From Gimesia sp. (GTDB lineage: Bacteria; Planctomycetota; Planctomycetia; Planctomycetales; Planctomycetaceae), in NCBI GenBank assembly GCA_002706765.1, contig PAJV01000049.1, positions 1 to 64,000 of the forward strand: 64,000 nucleotides of DNA, given 5' to 3'. Both the position numbers and the translations under genes were made by a program. Shown piece by piece: positions 55,389 through 64,000 of this stretch (positions within the stretch are counted from its first letter, which is position 1; every line of letters starts with the position of its first letter). The notes under the pieces were generated by a model that was given only the letters and a program-made list of their open reading frames with translations, was not told the origin of the DNA and searched no databases.

Positions 55389-55811
55389 ATGCCTGCCCCA
55401 CCTTCCTGGCTGAAAACAATGGCGAATCAAGTGGCATCGCTGATGTATGATGTCGATATCCTTGCGCCGATTGGCTGTCATTTTTTCCATAACAGCAGCC
55501 GCAACGAGTGGGAGGTGACAATATTCGCATCCAACACCGAGATTGTCGGCGGTGAATGGGATGGGGTACTTGCGCCTTCCAAGTTCTGCTTCAATATCCT
55601 CAACCTGGGAGAGATCTTTGAGGAAGTGGAATCTATATTCTGGCAGGCCTTACCCGTCGATTACGATGACCAGCTGGGCTGCCATATTTCCATTGAAGGG
55701 AAGTATGAAGGCGAACGCGTCTGGGTGCGTGTTCTCGCGGAAGCCCCTGAAGAATTCGAAGCAGGTCGCCGTATGCAGGCCTACGAATTTAACCTGAAAG
55801 AGATCTGGTAA
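55389..55811 (+). CDS. conserved small cytoplasmic protein, unknown function
   Basis: 140 residues, acidic, no signal peptide or membrane helix. It reads as one compact alpha/beta domain (PIGCHFFHNSSRNEWEVTIF, then EVESIFWQALPVDYDDQLGC, HISIEGKYEGERVWVRVLAE). Typical coding composition and length support a real gene. No family is recognised. The gap of 284 bases to the next gene holds no further feature. Confidence 0.7.
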   Translation: MPAPPSWLKTMANQVASLMYDVDILAPIGCHFFHNSSRNEWEVTIFASNTEIVGGEWDGVLAPSKFCFNILNLGEIFEEVESIFWQALPVDYDDQLGCHISIEGKYEGERVWVRVLAEAPEEFEAGRRMQAYEFNLKEIW

Positions 55812-56095
55812 GCCTGACCAGGCACGCAAAATTCGATTTCCCGGGGTAACTCTGATTCACTCCTGCAGACTCGCCTGGTATCGAGGGCGCAGAACATTGA
55901 ACCATAACATCTCTCACTCTATTATTCCCGGTCCCCATGGTCCTGAAGACGCTACTGTAAAACGGGACACAATCAAGCCTGCCCCGTTTCTGTTTCCCGT
56001 TGTAGACCTGTTCTCCTGAGTTGCTTATGATAGGAGGCTGGAACCAGAAAGTTTCCAGTCTGTCTGATACCAAAAGCAGCAGGGAGAATCAAAGC

Positions 56096-57019
56096 ATGCA
56101 ACTGGGGTTCGTAACGGCAATTTTACCAGATTATGATCTGCGGGGAGTTTTCCAGGCGGCAGCAGAGATCGGCTATGACTGTGTTGAAGTCATGTGCTGG
56201 CCTGAAGGAAACGATTCGCGGCGCTATGCGGGAATTACTCACATTTCTGCCGAGCAGTTTACCGATGCGGATGTCGCTACGATTTCTCAGCTCTCGGATG
56301 AATTTGGCATCGAGATCAGTGCCCTGGGGTACTATCCGAATCCACTCTGTCCCGATGTGGAAGAGGCTGGAAAATATGTGGAACATATTCAGAAAGTCAT
56401 CGCCGCTTCTGCAAAACTGGGTATCAATCGCATGAATACCTTTATCGGCCGGGACTGGAAAAAATCGGTTGATGAAAACTGGCCTCGTTTTCTGCAGACC
56501 TGGCCTGAGCTGATTCAGTATGCAGAACAGCAACAGGTGCGGATTGGTATCGAAAACTGTCCGATGTCGTTTACCCGGGATGAATGGCCGGGCGGTAAAA
56601 ATCTGGCCTGCACGCCTGCAATCTGGCGGCGGATGTATGCAGATATACCGAGTGAATATTTTGGCCTGAATTATGACCCTTCCCATCTGGTCTGGATGCA
56701 GATGGATTATATTGCGCCCCTGCGTGATTTCGCCGATCGGATATTCCATGTGCATGCCAAAGATGTGCGTGTCGATCAGCATCGGCTGGACCAGGTGGGC
56801 ATTCTGGCCTGCCCCCTCGAATATCATACACCCAAGCTGCCCGGTCTGGGACAGGTTGACTGGGGCAGTTTTTTTTCACAATTAAATGAGAATGGTTATC
56901 AGGGACCGGTATGCGTGGAAGTCGAGGATCGTGCCTACGAAGGTTCCACAGAGTCCTGCCTGGCTGCACTGAGACAGTGTCATACTTACCTGAGAAATTA
57001 TATTCCCGATCGAGAGTAA
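56096..57019 (+). CDS. sugar phosphate isomerase/epimerase
   Basis: 307 residues from ATG 56096, chosen because AGGGAG lies 9 bases upstream; the frame extends to 56021 without one. TIM-barrel family blocks are [54 protein letters not shown] and [19 protein letters not shown], with Glu, Asp and His metal ligands. It is cytoplasmic, unlike the Tat-exported paralogue at 37986. deoC follows after 5 bases, so they form an operon, perhaps for a deoxy-sugar or inositol route. Confidence 0.92.
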   Translation: MQLGFVTAILPDYDLRGVFQAAAEIGYDCVEVMCWPEGNDSRRYAGITHISAEQFTDADVATISQLSDEFGIEISALGYYPNPLCPDVEEAGKYVEHIQKVIAASAKLGINRMNTFIGRDWKKSVDENWPRFLQTWPELIQYAEQQQVRIGIENCPMSFTRDEWPGGKNLACTPAIWRRMYADIPSEYFGLNYDPSHLVWMQMDYIAPLRDFADRIFHVHAKDVRVDQHRLDQVGILACPLEYHTPKLPGLGQVDWGSFFSQLNENGYQGPVCVEVEDRAYEGSTESCLAALRQCHTYLRNYIPDRE

Positions 57020-57024
57020 TCCTC

Positions 57025-57723
57025 ATGGAAGATCAGTTCAAAAAAATTTCAAAGATGATCGATCACTCCCTGCTGAGCCCCATCCTGACGGTTCCGGAAC
57101 TGGAAGCGGGCTGTCAACTGGCGTTGGCATATGATGTGGCCAGCGTGTGTATCATGCCGTTTTATCTGAAACGTTGTGCCGAGATCCTGGAACACTCCAC
57201 AGTCCATCCCAGCACAACAATCGGGTTTCCGCATGGAGGCCATACGCTGGTGATGAAACAGCGCGAGGCAGAACAGGCGATTCTGGATGGCTGTGAAGAA
57301 CTGGATATGGTCGTGAATCTTTCGCGGGTACTCAGTGGTGACTGGAAGTATGTGGAGAACGAAATCGCGGCGATTACCCGAATCGCGCACCAGTCAGGTC
57401 AGAAAATCAAAGTGATTTTCGAGAACTGTTATCTGACCGAATATCAGAAAATCAGGCTGTGTCGCATTTGTGCCAGCCTGCGCGTGGACTGGGTCAAAAC
57501 TTCAACCGGCTATGGCACGGGAGGTGCCACATTGGATGACTTGAAGTTGATGCGGGCGCACAGTCCGGAACGGGTCCAGATCAAGGCAGCAGGCGGCATC
57601 CGTACGCTGGATCAGCTTCTGGAAGTACGTGATCTGGGCGTGAGCCGTATTGGCGCCAGTGCCACACGCGTCATCCTGGATACCTGTCGCGAGCGGTTAA
57701 AGCTGCCTGCGATTTGTTTCTGA
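57025..57723 (+). CDS. deoC: deoxyribose-phosphate aldolase
   Basis: 232 residues from ATG 57025. It cleaves 2-deoxyribose-5-phosphate into acetaldehyde and glyceraldehyde-3-phosphate. The Schiff-base lysine is K158 in WVKTSTGYGTGGATLDDLK and the second catalytic lysine is K187 in VQIKAAGGIRTLDQLLE. Other family blocks are MIDHSLLSP and TIGFPHGGHTLVMKQREAEQ. The frame is open further upstream inside the isomerase gene, but homology starts here. It is co-transcribed with the isomerase. Confidence 0.93.
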   Translation: MEDQFKKISKMIDHSLLSPILTVPELEAGCQLALAYDVASVCIMPFYLKRCAEILEHSTVHPSTTIGFPHGGHTLVMKQREAEQAILDGCEELDMVVNLSRVLSGDWKYVENEIAAITRIAHQSGQKIKVIFENCYLTEYQKIRLCRICASLRVDWVKTSTGYGTGGATLDDLKLMRAHSPERVQIKAAGGIRTLDQLLEVRDLGVSRIGASATRVILDTCRERLKLPAICF

Positions 57724-57756
57724 GAAGTCGATTGAGGCTGTCTTATCTTGCCTGTA

Positions 57757-57927
57757 TTACTGCTGCTGATTTAATTTTTTCATGTCTGCGGCTTCCTGTT
57801 CCGGGGTCGTCTCACTCAGAATATCTTCATCATTTCCCGCTGGCGCTGGCGGCTCTTCACTGCCACAACCGAAGTGGAAGGGAGTCAGGCAGAACATTAA
57901 CAGGATCGAAAATAAGTATCGGTTCAT
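57757..57927 (-). CDS. small lipoprotein
   Basis: About 56 residues from ATG 57927. A hydrophobic segment (YLFSILLMFCLTPFHFGC) ends in a lipobox-like FHFGC, followed by an acidic, Pro-rich tail (SEEPPAPAGNDEDILSE). The frame is open to 58035, but the signal begins at 57927. Small lipoproteins of this type often sit next to DUF1559 genes in planctomycetes; it lies 152 bases downstream of one. A 10-bp inverted repeat (58021-58030/58048-58057) lies in that gap. Confidence 0.6.
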   Translation of the reverse strand: MNRYLFSILLMFCLTPFHFGCGSEEPPAPAGNDEDILSETTPEQEAADMKKLNQQQ

Positions 57928-58079
57928 AGCGCGTTTTATTACCTCGGATAACAGGGGCTGCGATCTCCTCTGATGAGTGATCTCAATCGCAGCCGGGACT
58001 ACAGTAATTGAATGACGGTAAGCAATCCTCCCCACTTGAAACGTAACGAGGATTGCTGCATGTTACAAGTAAGACAGGC

Positions 58080-59042
58080 TTACCATTCTCCCAGAACATT
58101 GCCATCAGCGGGGTGCCCCAGATTTCTCCAGATGGTATTGTCAATATTATCGGAGGCAAATCTTACGGACCCATCGGCAATGAGGGCATGAACTCCTCCA
58201 GTGTGCTGGCTGCGGGCCGCCAGCAGGGCAGCCGTAGTACTTGAGCCGGCACCACAGTCGGGCATGTCTTTATTATTCGGGTTATAAACCGTCCCGAAAT
58301 AATGAGACTCGTAATGCGTTCCATAGAACCAGGAATAACCCTGCTGATTACTACCCGTGTAAGGTGCTTTCGTTTGACAACTGGCAGGACACATGCCAAC
58401 GTCTAGAGAAGAGGCGAAATTAGGATCTTGCAGCGATTGATCGTCACAGAAGGGAGCCTTGGCAAATGTTTCCGAGACCATCAGTGTATTTGAAGTGCCA
58501 TCTTCCACATCACGAATACTCATTCGGCTGATGACACTAAACATGGATTCCGTTTCATCTCTTCCTGAATGCCAGTCAGTTCCGCGGCAAGCCAGGTAGT
58601 TAGTGGGAGCATAATTGCTGTTAGTAGGACGCGAAGAATCGCTGGGGCAGCGGACTGCCGTTAATATCGTTCGTCTGACTTCGACATTGTCGCCACCATT
58701 ACCGGGAGCCCTCTCAAAGTTAATCATATTATACAGCGGTGCCTGATCGAGGAAGGGGAGAATGCGGCCAATCCAGGTGACCTGACTGGTAGACCAGGTA
58801 TCAAGGCCACTATAAAAATCCCGAACATCACCGGGAGGAAACATCTTGAAGTTATCATGATAGTTGTGCAGCGCGAGTCCAATCTGCTTGAGATTGTTTT
58901 TGCACTGTGAGCGACGGGCCGCTTCACGCGCCTGTTGAACAGCCGGTAATAATAATGCAATGAGGATCGCGATGATGGCAATCACGACCAGCAGTTCAAT
59001 GAGCGTGAAACCACGCTTTTCTGTGAGTATTACTTTTTTCAT
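58080..59042 (-). CDS. DUF1559 pseudopilin-like protein, copy 1
   Basis: 320 residues with CAGGAG 9 bases upstream of ATG. The N-terminus has the full prepilin motif (KRGFTLIELLVVIAIIAILI) and the DUF1559 start (QQAREAARRSQCKNNLKQIG, LHNYHDNFKMFPPGD). The C-terminus has VHALIADGSVRFASDNIDN and the final WRNLGHPADGNVLGEW. The family is massively amplified in planctomycetes and probably forms pilin-like surface or secretion components. The copy at 59526 is near-identical in several blocks. Confidence 0.95.
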   Translation of the reverse strand: MKKVILTEKRGFTLIELLVVIAIIAILIALLLPAVQQAREAARRSQCKNNLKQIGLALHNYHDNFKMFPPGDVRDFYSGLDTWSTSQVTWIGRILPFLDQAPLYNMINFERAPGNGGDNVEVRRTILTAVRCPSDSSRPTNSNYAPTNYLACRGTDWHSGRDETESMFSVISRMSIRDVEDGTSNTLMVSETFAKAPFCDDQSLQDPNFASSLDVGMCPASCQTKAPYTGSNQQGYSWFYGTHYESHYFGTVYNPNNKDMPDCGAGSSTTAALLAARSQHTGGVHALIADGSVRFASDNIDNTIWRNLGHPADGNVLGEW

Positions 59043-59525
59043 TACTGGGACTCCTGAATAAATATAAAAACGATCGTCTACAATGAAATGATTACGATGA
59101 AGCGCAAGCGGACACCGCAGTAAAGTCAGATGTCGATGAATAAAAATGTATTGCTGTATTCAATGAATATAAAACAGGGCTTCAGGTCGTGCGAATGCAC
59201 TGGATAATGAGAGGTGTTGAAGCCGTAAAAATAATTTCTTAATAGATTCATCAATGAACTAGCGAACTAAATAGTAATTTTTATGATAACGGGTCTGGAC
59301 GACTTTTCCAGAAGAATCTGCAGAAACAAACTGAAAAACAGAAGTATTTATCTAATTCTCATTTTGTACAATTGAGAAATCATATGCAGATGAGAATGAA
59401 GCTTTCACGAGTAATCGAATCAGCAACGCACAGCTGTAGGGAAATCCCAAAAAAAACGCCGCCTGATCGATTGATCAGGCGGCGTTGATTTATTTCAGAG
59501 TTACCAATTGTGTGAGAGTAGTTGC
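59043..59525. other. gap between the two DUF1559 copies
   Basis: 483 bases, A/T-rich. It holds the ribosome site of copy 1 and the terminator of copy 2. Unlike the genes, the sequence here is not obviously duplicated upstream of copy 2. Confidence 0.5.
59449..59486 (-). terminator. intrinsic terminator of DUF1559 copy 2
   Basis: A perfect 14-bp GC-rich stem (arms 59473-59486 and 59455-59468, loop GATT) runs on the minus strand into a T-run (the A-run 59449-59456), about 40 bases after the gene's stop. Confidence 0.92.
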
Positions 59526-60470
59526 TTACCACTCACCTAGAACATTGCCATCTCGAGGGTTACCCAGATTTCTCCAGATTGTATTGTCAATGTTATCGGA
59601 AGCAAATCTTACGGCACCATCGGCAACAAGAACATGAACTCCCCCTGTGTGCTTACTGCGCGCCGCCAGCAGGGCAGCCGTTGTACTCGAGCCGGCACCG
59701 CAGTCAGGCATGTCTTTATTATTCGGGTTATAAACCGTCCCGTAATAGTGAGATTCGTAATGCGTTCCGTAGAACCAGGAATAACCCTGCTGAGCACTAC
59801 CCGAATAAGGAGTTTTTGTCACACAACTGGCAGGGCATGCACCTATCCCAGACGTTGTAGTAGGTTGATCATCACAGAAAGGAGCTGTGGCAAAAGTTTC
59901 CGAAACCATCATCGTGTTTGAAGTACCGTCTTCAACATCACGGATTGCGACTCGGCTGTTAACGCTGAACATGGAATCGGTTCTGTCATTCCCCGAGCTT
60001 GCTTCTGTACCACGACAAGCCAGATAGCTGGTCTGAGCGTAACTGGAATGAGGGGGACGTGAAGAGTCGCTGGGGCAGCGGACTGCCGTTAAGATCGTTT
60101 CTCTGACTTCGACATTGTCGCCACCATTACCGGGAGCTCTTTCAAAGTTAATCATATTATACAGCGGTGCCTGATCGAGGAAGGGGAGAATGCGCCCAAT
60201 CCAGGTGATCTGGCTGGTGGACCAGTCATCAAGTGCGGAATAGGTATCACGGACATCACCAGGAGGGAACGTCTTGAAGTTATCATGATAGTTGTGCAAA
60301 GCGAGTCCAATCTGCTTGAGATTGTTTTTGCACTGTGAGCGACGGGCCGCTTCACGCGCCTGTTGAACAGCCGGTAGTAATAACGCAATGAGGATTGCGA
60401 TGATGGCAATCACGACCAGCAGTTCGATGAGCGTGAAACCACGCTTTTTAGTGAGCAACACTTTTTTCAT
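59526..60470 (-). CDS. DUF1559 pseudopilin-like protein, copy 2
   Basis: 314 residues from ATG 60470, chosen because GGGAG lies 9 bases upstream; the frame extends to TTG 60485. It has the same architecture as copy 1: prepilin motif (GFTLIELLVV), QQAREAARRSQCKNNL and the C-terminal block (VHVLVADGAVRFASDNIDN). Identity to copy 1 is very high at the DNA level in the N-terminal 60 codons and around 60111-60230, but lower in the middle (about residues 150-235), where copy 1 has extra residues around ASSLDVGMCPASC. Tandem duplication with local homogenisation is likely. Confidence 0.95.
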   Translation of the reverse strand: MKKVLLTKKRGFTLIELLVVIAIIAILIALLLPAVQQAREAARRSQCKNNLKQIGLALHNYHDNFKTFPPGDVRDTYSALDDWSTSQITWIGRILPFLDQAPLYNMINFERAPGNGGDNVEVRETILTAVRCPSDSSRPPHSSYAQTSYLACRGTEASSGNDRTDSMFSVNSRVAIRDVEDGTSNTMMVSETFATAPFCDDQPTTTSGIGACPASCVTKTPYSGSAQQGYSWFYGTHYESHYYGTVYNPNNKDMPDCGAGSSTTAALLAARSKHTGGVHVLVADGAVRFASDNIDNTIWRNLGNPRDGNVLGEW

Positions 60471-61059
60471 TACTTGAACTCCCAAAAATATAGAAAATCA
60501 AACGGATTAATTTTTATTGGGTACGATATGCGAATGCATTGCCTGGAAGTTTAGATTCTGGGGCAGCAATCATTTTTTAATTGAGATAAGAGATTTAAGA
60601 AAATGAATTGAGGCTTCAGGATGTGTTAAACACGTGAATGAAATAAACGCGAAGCCACTCTCCGGTCAGTATCATGTGAAATTCACATGAATACACCAGC
60701 ATTTTAGATCTCTTTACTATAGAGGAATCAGACGGTGAAATCCAGTATGATCTCTAAAAAACAATTGGTGGAAATCTTTGTAAGCGCTAGTTTTACGTGG
60801 ATTACGGTATGAACTATAATAAGGTATCTTAAAAAATACTGATACGGTTCTGCCCCCAGATCTCTGTTGAGGTAATTTAAAACGTTCCAATCTCAATCGT
60901 ATCAGGTGCTTTGGAGTCGGCGACAACGTGAAAGTGTGGCCACATTCAAATTTGCTGCATGAATTTCACCAGAGCAAAAGCCTTTGTTGAAGGAACTTTT
61001 TGATTCATCAGCGTAAAGAGTTACATCCATTTCGGTCTCGGAGAAATGTAACGGGGTAG
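60471..61059. other. long intergenic region upstream of the feo promoter
   Basis: 589 bases between the DUF1559 copy 2 start and the feo promoter, A/T-rich near 60520-60680. A 69-residue minus-strand frame (60717-60926) shows no gene-like features. No RNA gene is recognised. Confidence 0.45.
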
Positions 61060-61088
61060 TTGAAACTGAGTCTCAATTTCCTTATATT
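61060..61088 (+). promoter_or_regulatory. feo promoter with overlapping 19-bp operator
   Basis: TTGAAA (61060-61065), a 17-base spacer and TATATT (61083-61088) make a good sigma-70 promoter. A near-perfect 19-bp palindrome (61062-61080, GAAAyTGAGwCTCArTTTC; one asymmetric pair per half) covers the -35 and spacer, where a repressor would block polymerase. Its length and TGA/TCA core resemble a Fur box, but the match to the classical consensus is only partial. A 6-bp hairpin (61094-61109) follows at the probable start of transcription. Confidence 0.65.
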
Positions 61089-61163
61089 AGAGTACTCTCT
61101 GCGGAGAGTCCACGAGATGATTTCCTTCCTCCGACTTCTTTTGTGTTGAGTTTCTTAACCGTG

Positions 61164-61388
61164 ATGACATTAAATCAGCTTATTAAAGGTCAAATTGCCC
61201 GGATCATCGAGATCAAAGGCGAAGATGCGATCTCCATTCGCCTGATGGAAATGGGGTTGATTGACGGAGAGCAGATTCAGTTGCTGGGAAAAGCGCCGCT
61301 GGGTGACCCGCTGGAATTTGCAGTGCGCGGTTATCGCTTATCACTGCGTTTAAATGAAGCCAAATGCGTTGAAGTCGAGATTATATAA
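61164..61388 (+). CDS. feoA: FeoA family protein
   Basis: 74 residues from ATG 61164; GTG 61143 is an alternative and neither has a ribosome site. SH3-like FeoA fold: LIKGQIARIIEIKGED, RLMEMGLIDGEQIQLLGKAP, DPLEFAVRGYRLSLRLNEA. FeoA is a small cytoplasmic protein that supports FeoB-mediated ferrous iron uptake. It is first in the operon, just downstream of the operator-promoter. Confidence 0.92.
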   Translation: MTLNQLIKGQIARIIEIKGEDAISIRLMEMGLIDGEQIQLLGKAPLGDPLEFAVRGYRLSLRLNEAKCVEVEII

Positions 61389-61440
61389 CACACGATAACC
61401 ACTCCCCTCTAATGGAGAGGGGCCTGCCTGTCCTTTCCGA

Positions 61441-63774
61441 ATGAAAGCTGCGCTTTCAGATTTAGATTCCATGACCAACTCTTCTACCGTATCCAGCCAG
61501 CAAGCCGTGCATCAACAGAAAATGACGATTGCCATTATCGGAAATCCGAATACGGGCAAAAGCACGCTCTTCAACCAGCTTTCAGGAGGCCATGCTCATA
61601 TCGGGAATTTTCCCGGGGTGACTGTCGAAAAGAAAGTGGGGAGTGTGACGTGGGAAGGGCGGAAGCTTGACCTGGTTGATCTGCCGGGAACTTACAGCCT
61701 GGCACCACGTTCGATCGACGAGATGCTGGCAGTCGATGTGCTGCTGGGGAGACAGAAAGGGGTTCCCCGGCCCGATGCGATTATCTGTATTGCCGATGCA
61801 TCCAACCTGGAGCGGAACCTGTATCTGTTCAGCCAGATTCTCGATCTATCTACACCTGTCGTGCTGGTCTTGAATATGTGCGACCTGGCGCGATCTCGAG
61901 GCATCGAGATTGACGCCGCCGAGTTGTCACAACGACTTGGTCAGCCGGTGGTCTGTACCGAGGCCCATCATGGGAAAGGGATCAAGGAGCTCAAGGCAGC
62001 GATTCTGAATATCGATCCAGGCAGTCGACATGAAGTTCAGCAGTTATTCCCCGAGTCGTTTTATGCAGAACGTTCCCAGTTAAGGGAGAAACTGAAGTCC
62101 CAGCAGGATGAGAGTCCCCCTGATTTCCTGATCGACCGGCTGTTACTGGATGTCGGCGGATACGTTGAGTCGTATTTCGAGCATCATACCCACAATGGAC
62201 TGATCGAACATCTGCATGCAGCGCGTACACGTCTGAAAGAATCAGGTTGTGCGGTTCCTGCAACGGAAGCCCGTGTTCGATATGGCTGGTCGAGGGAATT
62301 ATTGAAGGGCGTACTCCACCAGCCGGAAGTTCAGCAGGAGACCGCTTCGGATAAAATAGATCGCTGGCTGACACATCCAGCGTTTGGTTTTCTTTTCTTT
62401 ATCGTGCTGATGTTTTTCGTATTTCAGTCCGTCTTTACCTGGGCTGGTCCCATCATGGATCAGATCGAAGCCGCCCAGACAGCGGTGGGGGGAATCGTGG
62501 AGTCGTTCATTGCTCCCGGTCCGCTGCGCAGCCTGCTGGTAGACGGAGTCATTGCGGGGGTGGGGGGCGTGCTCATCTTTCTGCCCCAGATTGTGATTTT
62601 GTACTTTTTTATCGCCGTGCTGGAAGACAGTGGGTATATGGCACGAGCGGCTTACATTATGGATCGCTTAATGCGGAGCCTGGGTCTGAGCGGGAAATCG
62701 TTTATCCCTCTGATGTCTTCCTATGCCTGTGCCGTCCCCGGCATTATGGCTACCCGCGTTATTGAGAATCGGCACGAACGTCTGACCACAATTCTGGTGG
62801 CACCGCTGATGAGCTGTTCGGCCCGCTGGCCCGTTTATACGCTGTTTATTGCGGCTTTCATTCCCAACGTGGTTTATTTCTCCTTGGGGGATCTTTCTTT
62901 AATCTCGCTGCAGGGAATCGTGCTGTTTGCGATGTCTTCGATCGGCGCAGTGATTGCAGTTCCCGTCGCCTGGTTTCTGAAACGCGTCTGCTTTAAAGGA
63001 GATGTGGCCCCCTTTGTGATGGAACTTCCCGGGTATAAGTGGCCTTCGTCACGGAATGTGATCTATCGCGTGTACAGTCGGGGAAAATCATTCGTAGTGA
63101 AAGCGGGAACGCTGATTTTTGCGACATCCATCCTGATCTGGGCTGCCGGCTATTTTCCCGGCAACCACAGCGAACAGTTCGCACTTCAGCAACAGATCGA
63201 AACGGTGGATGCAACGGTAGAAAAAGTGGAAGGGCAACTGGAAGTCGCGAAAGGGGAGACGTCGGAACAGGTGGAAAGCCTGGAAGTGCAATTGAAAAAT
63301 CTGGAGTCAACGCAATCATTGTTGTACGAGCGACAGAATCTGGTCAGCAGTCAGCTGATTGAAAACAGTTATCTCGGGAAAGCTGGCCATCTGATTGAAC
63401 CGGTCGTGAAACCTCTGGGCTGGGACTGGAAAATCGGTGTCGGCGTGATTGCTTCATTTCCAGCCCGCGAAGTCATTATCTCGACCCTGGGAACGATTTA
63501 CAGCCTGGGAGGAGATGTGGGAGAAGATGATGAGGGGCTGATTGGATCCATTCGAGTAGCGACCTGGCCTGATGGTCGGAAAGTATTTAACGTTCCCGTG
63601 GCGATTTCGATCATGGTCTTTTTCGCCTTATGTGCCCAATGTGCGGCGACCCTGATGGTGATGCGTCGGGAAACGAACAGCTGGGTCTGGCCTGTCGTTT
63701 CATTTACTTACATGACGACGTTGGCCTATCTGGGAGCCCTGCTTTCTTACCAGGTAGGGATGATGTTGATCTGA
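61441..63774 (+). CDS. feoB: ferrous iron transporter FeoB
   Basis: 777 residues. N-terminal G domain: G1 GNPNTGKST (34-42), G3 DLPGTYSLAP, G4 NMCD. A helical GDI-like domain (about 200-300) precedes the membrane part, which has the Gate motifs (GYMARAAYIMDRLMRSLGLS, SYACAVPGIMATR, SCSARWPVYTLFIAAF). An unusual feature is a heptad-rich, Glu/Gln-rich coiled-coil insert of about 70 residues (about 575-645) between late membrane helices. It is the Fe2+ channel of the inner membrane. The start at 61441 is tentative; ATG 61471 is possible. Confidence 0.95.
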   Translation: MKAALSDLDSMTNSSTVSSQQAVHQQKMTIAIIGNPNTGKSTLFNQLSGGHAHIGNFPGVTVEKKVGSVTWEGRKLDLVDLPGTYSLAPRSIDEMLAVDVLLGRQKGVPRPDAIICIADASNLERNLYLFSQILDLSTPVVLVLNMCDLARSRGIEIDAAELSQRLGQPVVCTEAHHGKGIKELKAAILNIDPGSRHEVQQLFPESFYAERSQLREKLKSQQDESPPDFLIDRLLLDVGGYVESYFEHHTHNGLIEHLHAARTRLKESGCAVPATEARVRYGWSRELLKGVLHQPEVQQETASDKIDRWLTHPAFGFLFFIVLMFFVFQSVFTWAGPIMDQIEAAQTAVGGIVESFIAPGPLRSLLVDGVIAGVGGVLIFLPQIVILYFFIAVLEDSGYMARAAYIMDRLMRSLGLSGKSFIPLMSSYACAVPGIMATRVIENRHERLTTILVAPLMSCSARWPVYTLFIAAFIPNVVYFSLGDLSLISLQGIVLFAMSSIGAVIAVPVAWFLKRVCFKGDVAPFVMELPGYKWPSSRNVIYRVYSRGKSFVVKAGTLIFATSILIWAAGYFPGNHSEQFALQQQIETVDATVEKVEGQLEVAKGETSEQVESLEVQLKNLESTQSLLYERQNLVSSQLIENSYLGKAGHLIEPVVKPLGWDWKIGVGVIASFPAREVIISTLGTIYSLGGDVGEDDEGLIGSIRVATWPDGRKVFNVPVAISIMVFFALCAQCAATLMVMRRETNSWVWPVVSFTYMTTLAYLGALLSYQVGMMLI

Positions 63775-63829
63775 GCCCGAAGTATTTTATAATGGAACTG
63801 ATTCGGAGGCAAAAGAAAGGGGACAGGTG

Positions 63830-64000
63830 ATGGATCAGATAGACTGGCAAATGGTGATCACAGTGCTCTGCATTGCTGCCGCGGTTCTGTTCCTGGTACG
63901 ACGCTGTATCCGTTTCTTCAATCAGCGTTCGGGATGTGCGGGCAGTGCCTGCTCGGGATGTCCTTCTTCCACAGGGCAACCTGCGAATTTCATCTCCCTG
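63830..64000 (+). CDS. FeoB-associated Cys-rich membrane protein (3' partial)
   Basis: At least 57 residues; the frame is open to the window edge. AGGGG lies 7 bases before ATG 63830. One membrane helix (VITVLCIAAAVLFLV) is followed by a basic segment and a cysteine cluster (SGCAGSACSGCPSS). This matches the small FeoB-associated Cys-rich family found directly after feoB, proposed to help FeoB handle iron. The full length cannot be seen. Confidence 0.8.
   Translation, partial: MDQIDWQMVITVLCIAAAVLFLVRRCIRFFNQRSGCAGSACSGCPSSTGQPANFISL

Noticed and set aside
1-64000. tRNA, rRNA, insertion sequences, prophage, CRISPR or a defence island
   Set aside because: I found no tRNA-like cloverleaf, rRNA segment, transposase, integrase, regularly spaced repeats or defence-type gene cluster by reading; a tRNAscan or profile search would be decisive.

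Overview
The window looks like chromosomal DNA from a planctomycete (Planctomycetota), most like Gimesia or a close relative. The evidence is a set of families that together are close to diagnostic: a DUF1501 + DUF1549/DUF1553 pair (6311-9714), DUF1559 pseudopilin-like proteins (58080-60470 and a degenerate one at 2681), a BBP7-like outer-membrane protein (29817), Tat-exported sugar isomerase and Gfo/Idh proteins (37986-40349), and a methanofuran-type C1 cofactor gene pair (43323-45454). The genus is an inference. I saw no rRNA, tRNA, insertion sequence, prophage or CRISPR array.

Layout. 1-2266: a SulP anion transporter-STAS-beta-carbonic anhydrase fusion, cut at the left edge and interrupted by one in-frame TAG. 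2228-5643 (minus): small membrane/secreted proteins, a degenerate pseudopilin and a DUF3300 Ser/Gly/Thr-rich protein. 6311-11505: DUF1501/PSD1 pair, then a secreted protein with a propeller apparently inserted in a LamG-like domain. 11590-15544 (minus): ABC ATPase, permease and a conserved protein. 16041-19128: DUF58 protein and a multi-zinc-ribbon protein on opposite strands. 19581-23209: dnaG-rpoD macromolecular synthesis operon with two promoter candidates and a clear terminator. 23413-25071: zinc-ribbon coiled-coil protein and a prenyltransferase-fold protein. 25853-31124: giant inverse-autotransporter/beta-helix protein followed by a BBP7-like outer-membrane protein.

31134-41375: carbohydrate-related region (DUF6807/PmoA, GntP permease, pectate lyase, two sugar isomerases, Gfo/Idh oxidoreductase, a lipoprotein metallopeptidase and a secreted protein). 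41405-42928: DUF11 lipoprotein. 43323-45454: MfnD-like ATP-grasp ligase and MfnF-like COG1548 protein. 45742-48877: glmS and ispH. 49017-51168: double-DUF3467 protein and GT2-GtrA glycosyltransferase. 51478-54846: Tad pilus motor genes cpaF-tadB-tadC with a terminator. 55389-57723: small conserved protein, isomerase and deoC. 57757-60470 (minus): small lipoprotein and two near-identical DUF1559 paralogues. 61060-64000: iron uptake operon feoA-feoB-(Cys-rich FeoB partner, cut at the right edge), with a promoter overlapped by a 19-bp operator-like palindrome.

Most of the window is housekeeping or lineage-typical. The items I rate highest are the TAG-split SulP-carbonic anhydrase, the MfnD/MfnF-like pair, the inverse autotransporter/BBP7 locus, the feo operator and the split LamG/propeller protein. 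I did not find a convincing new defence or mobile system.
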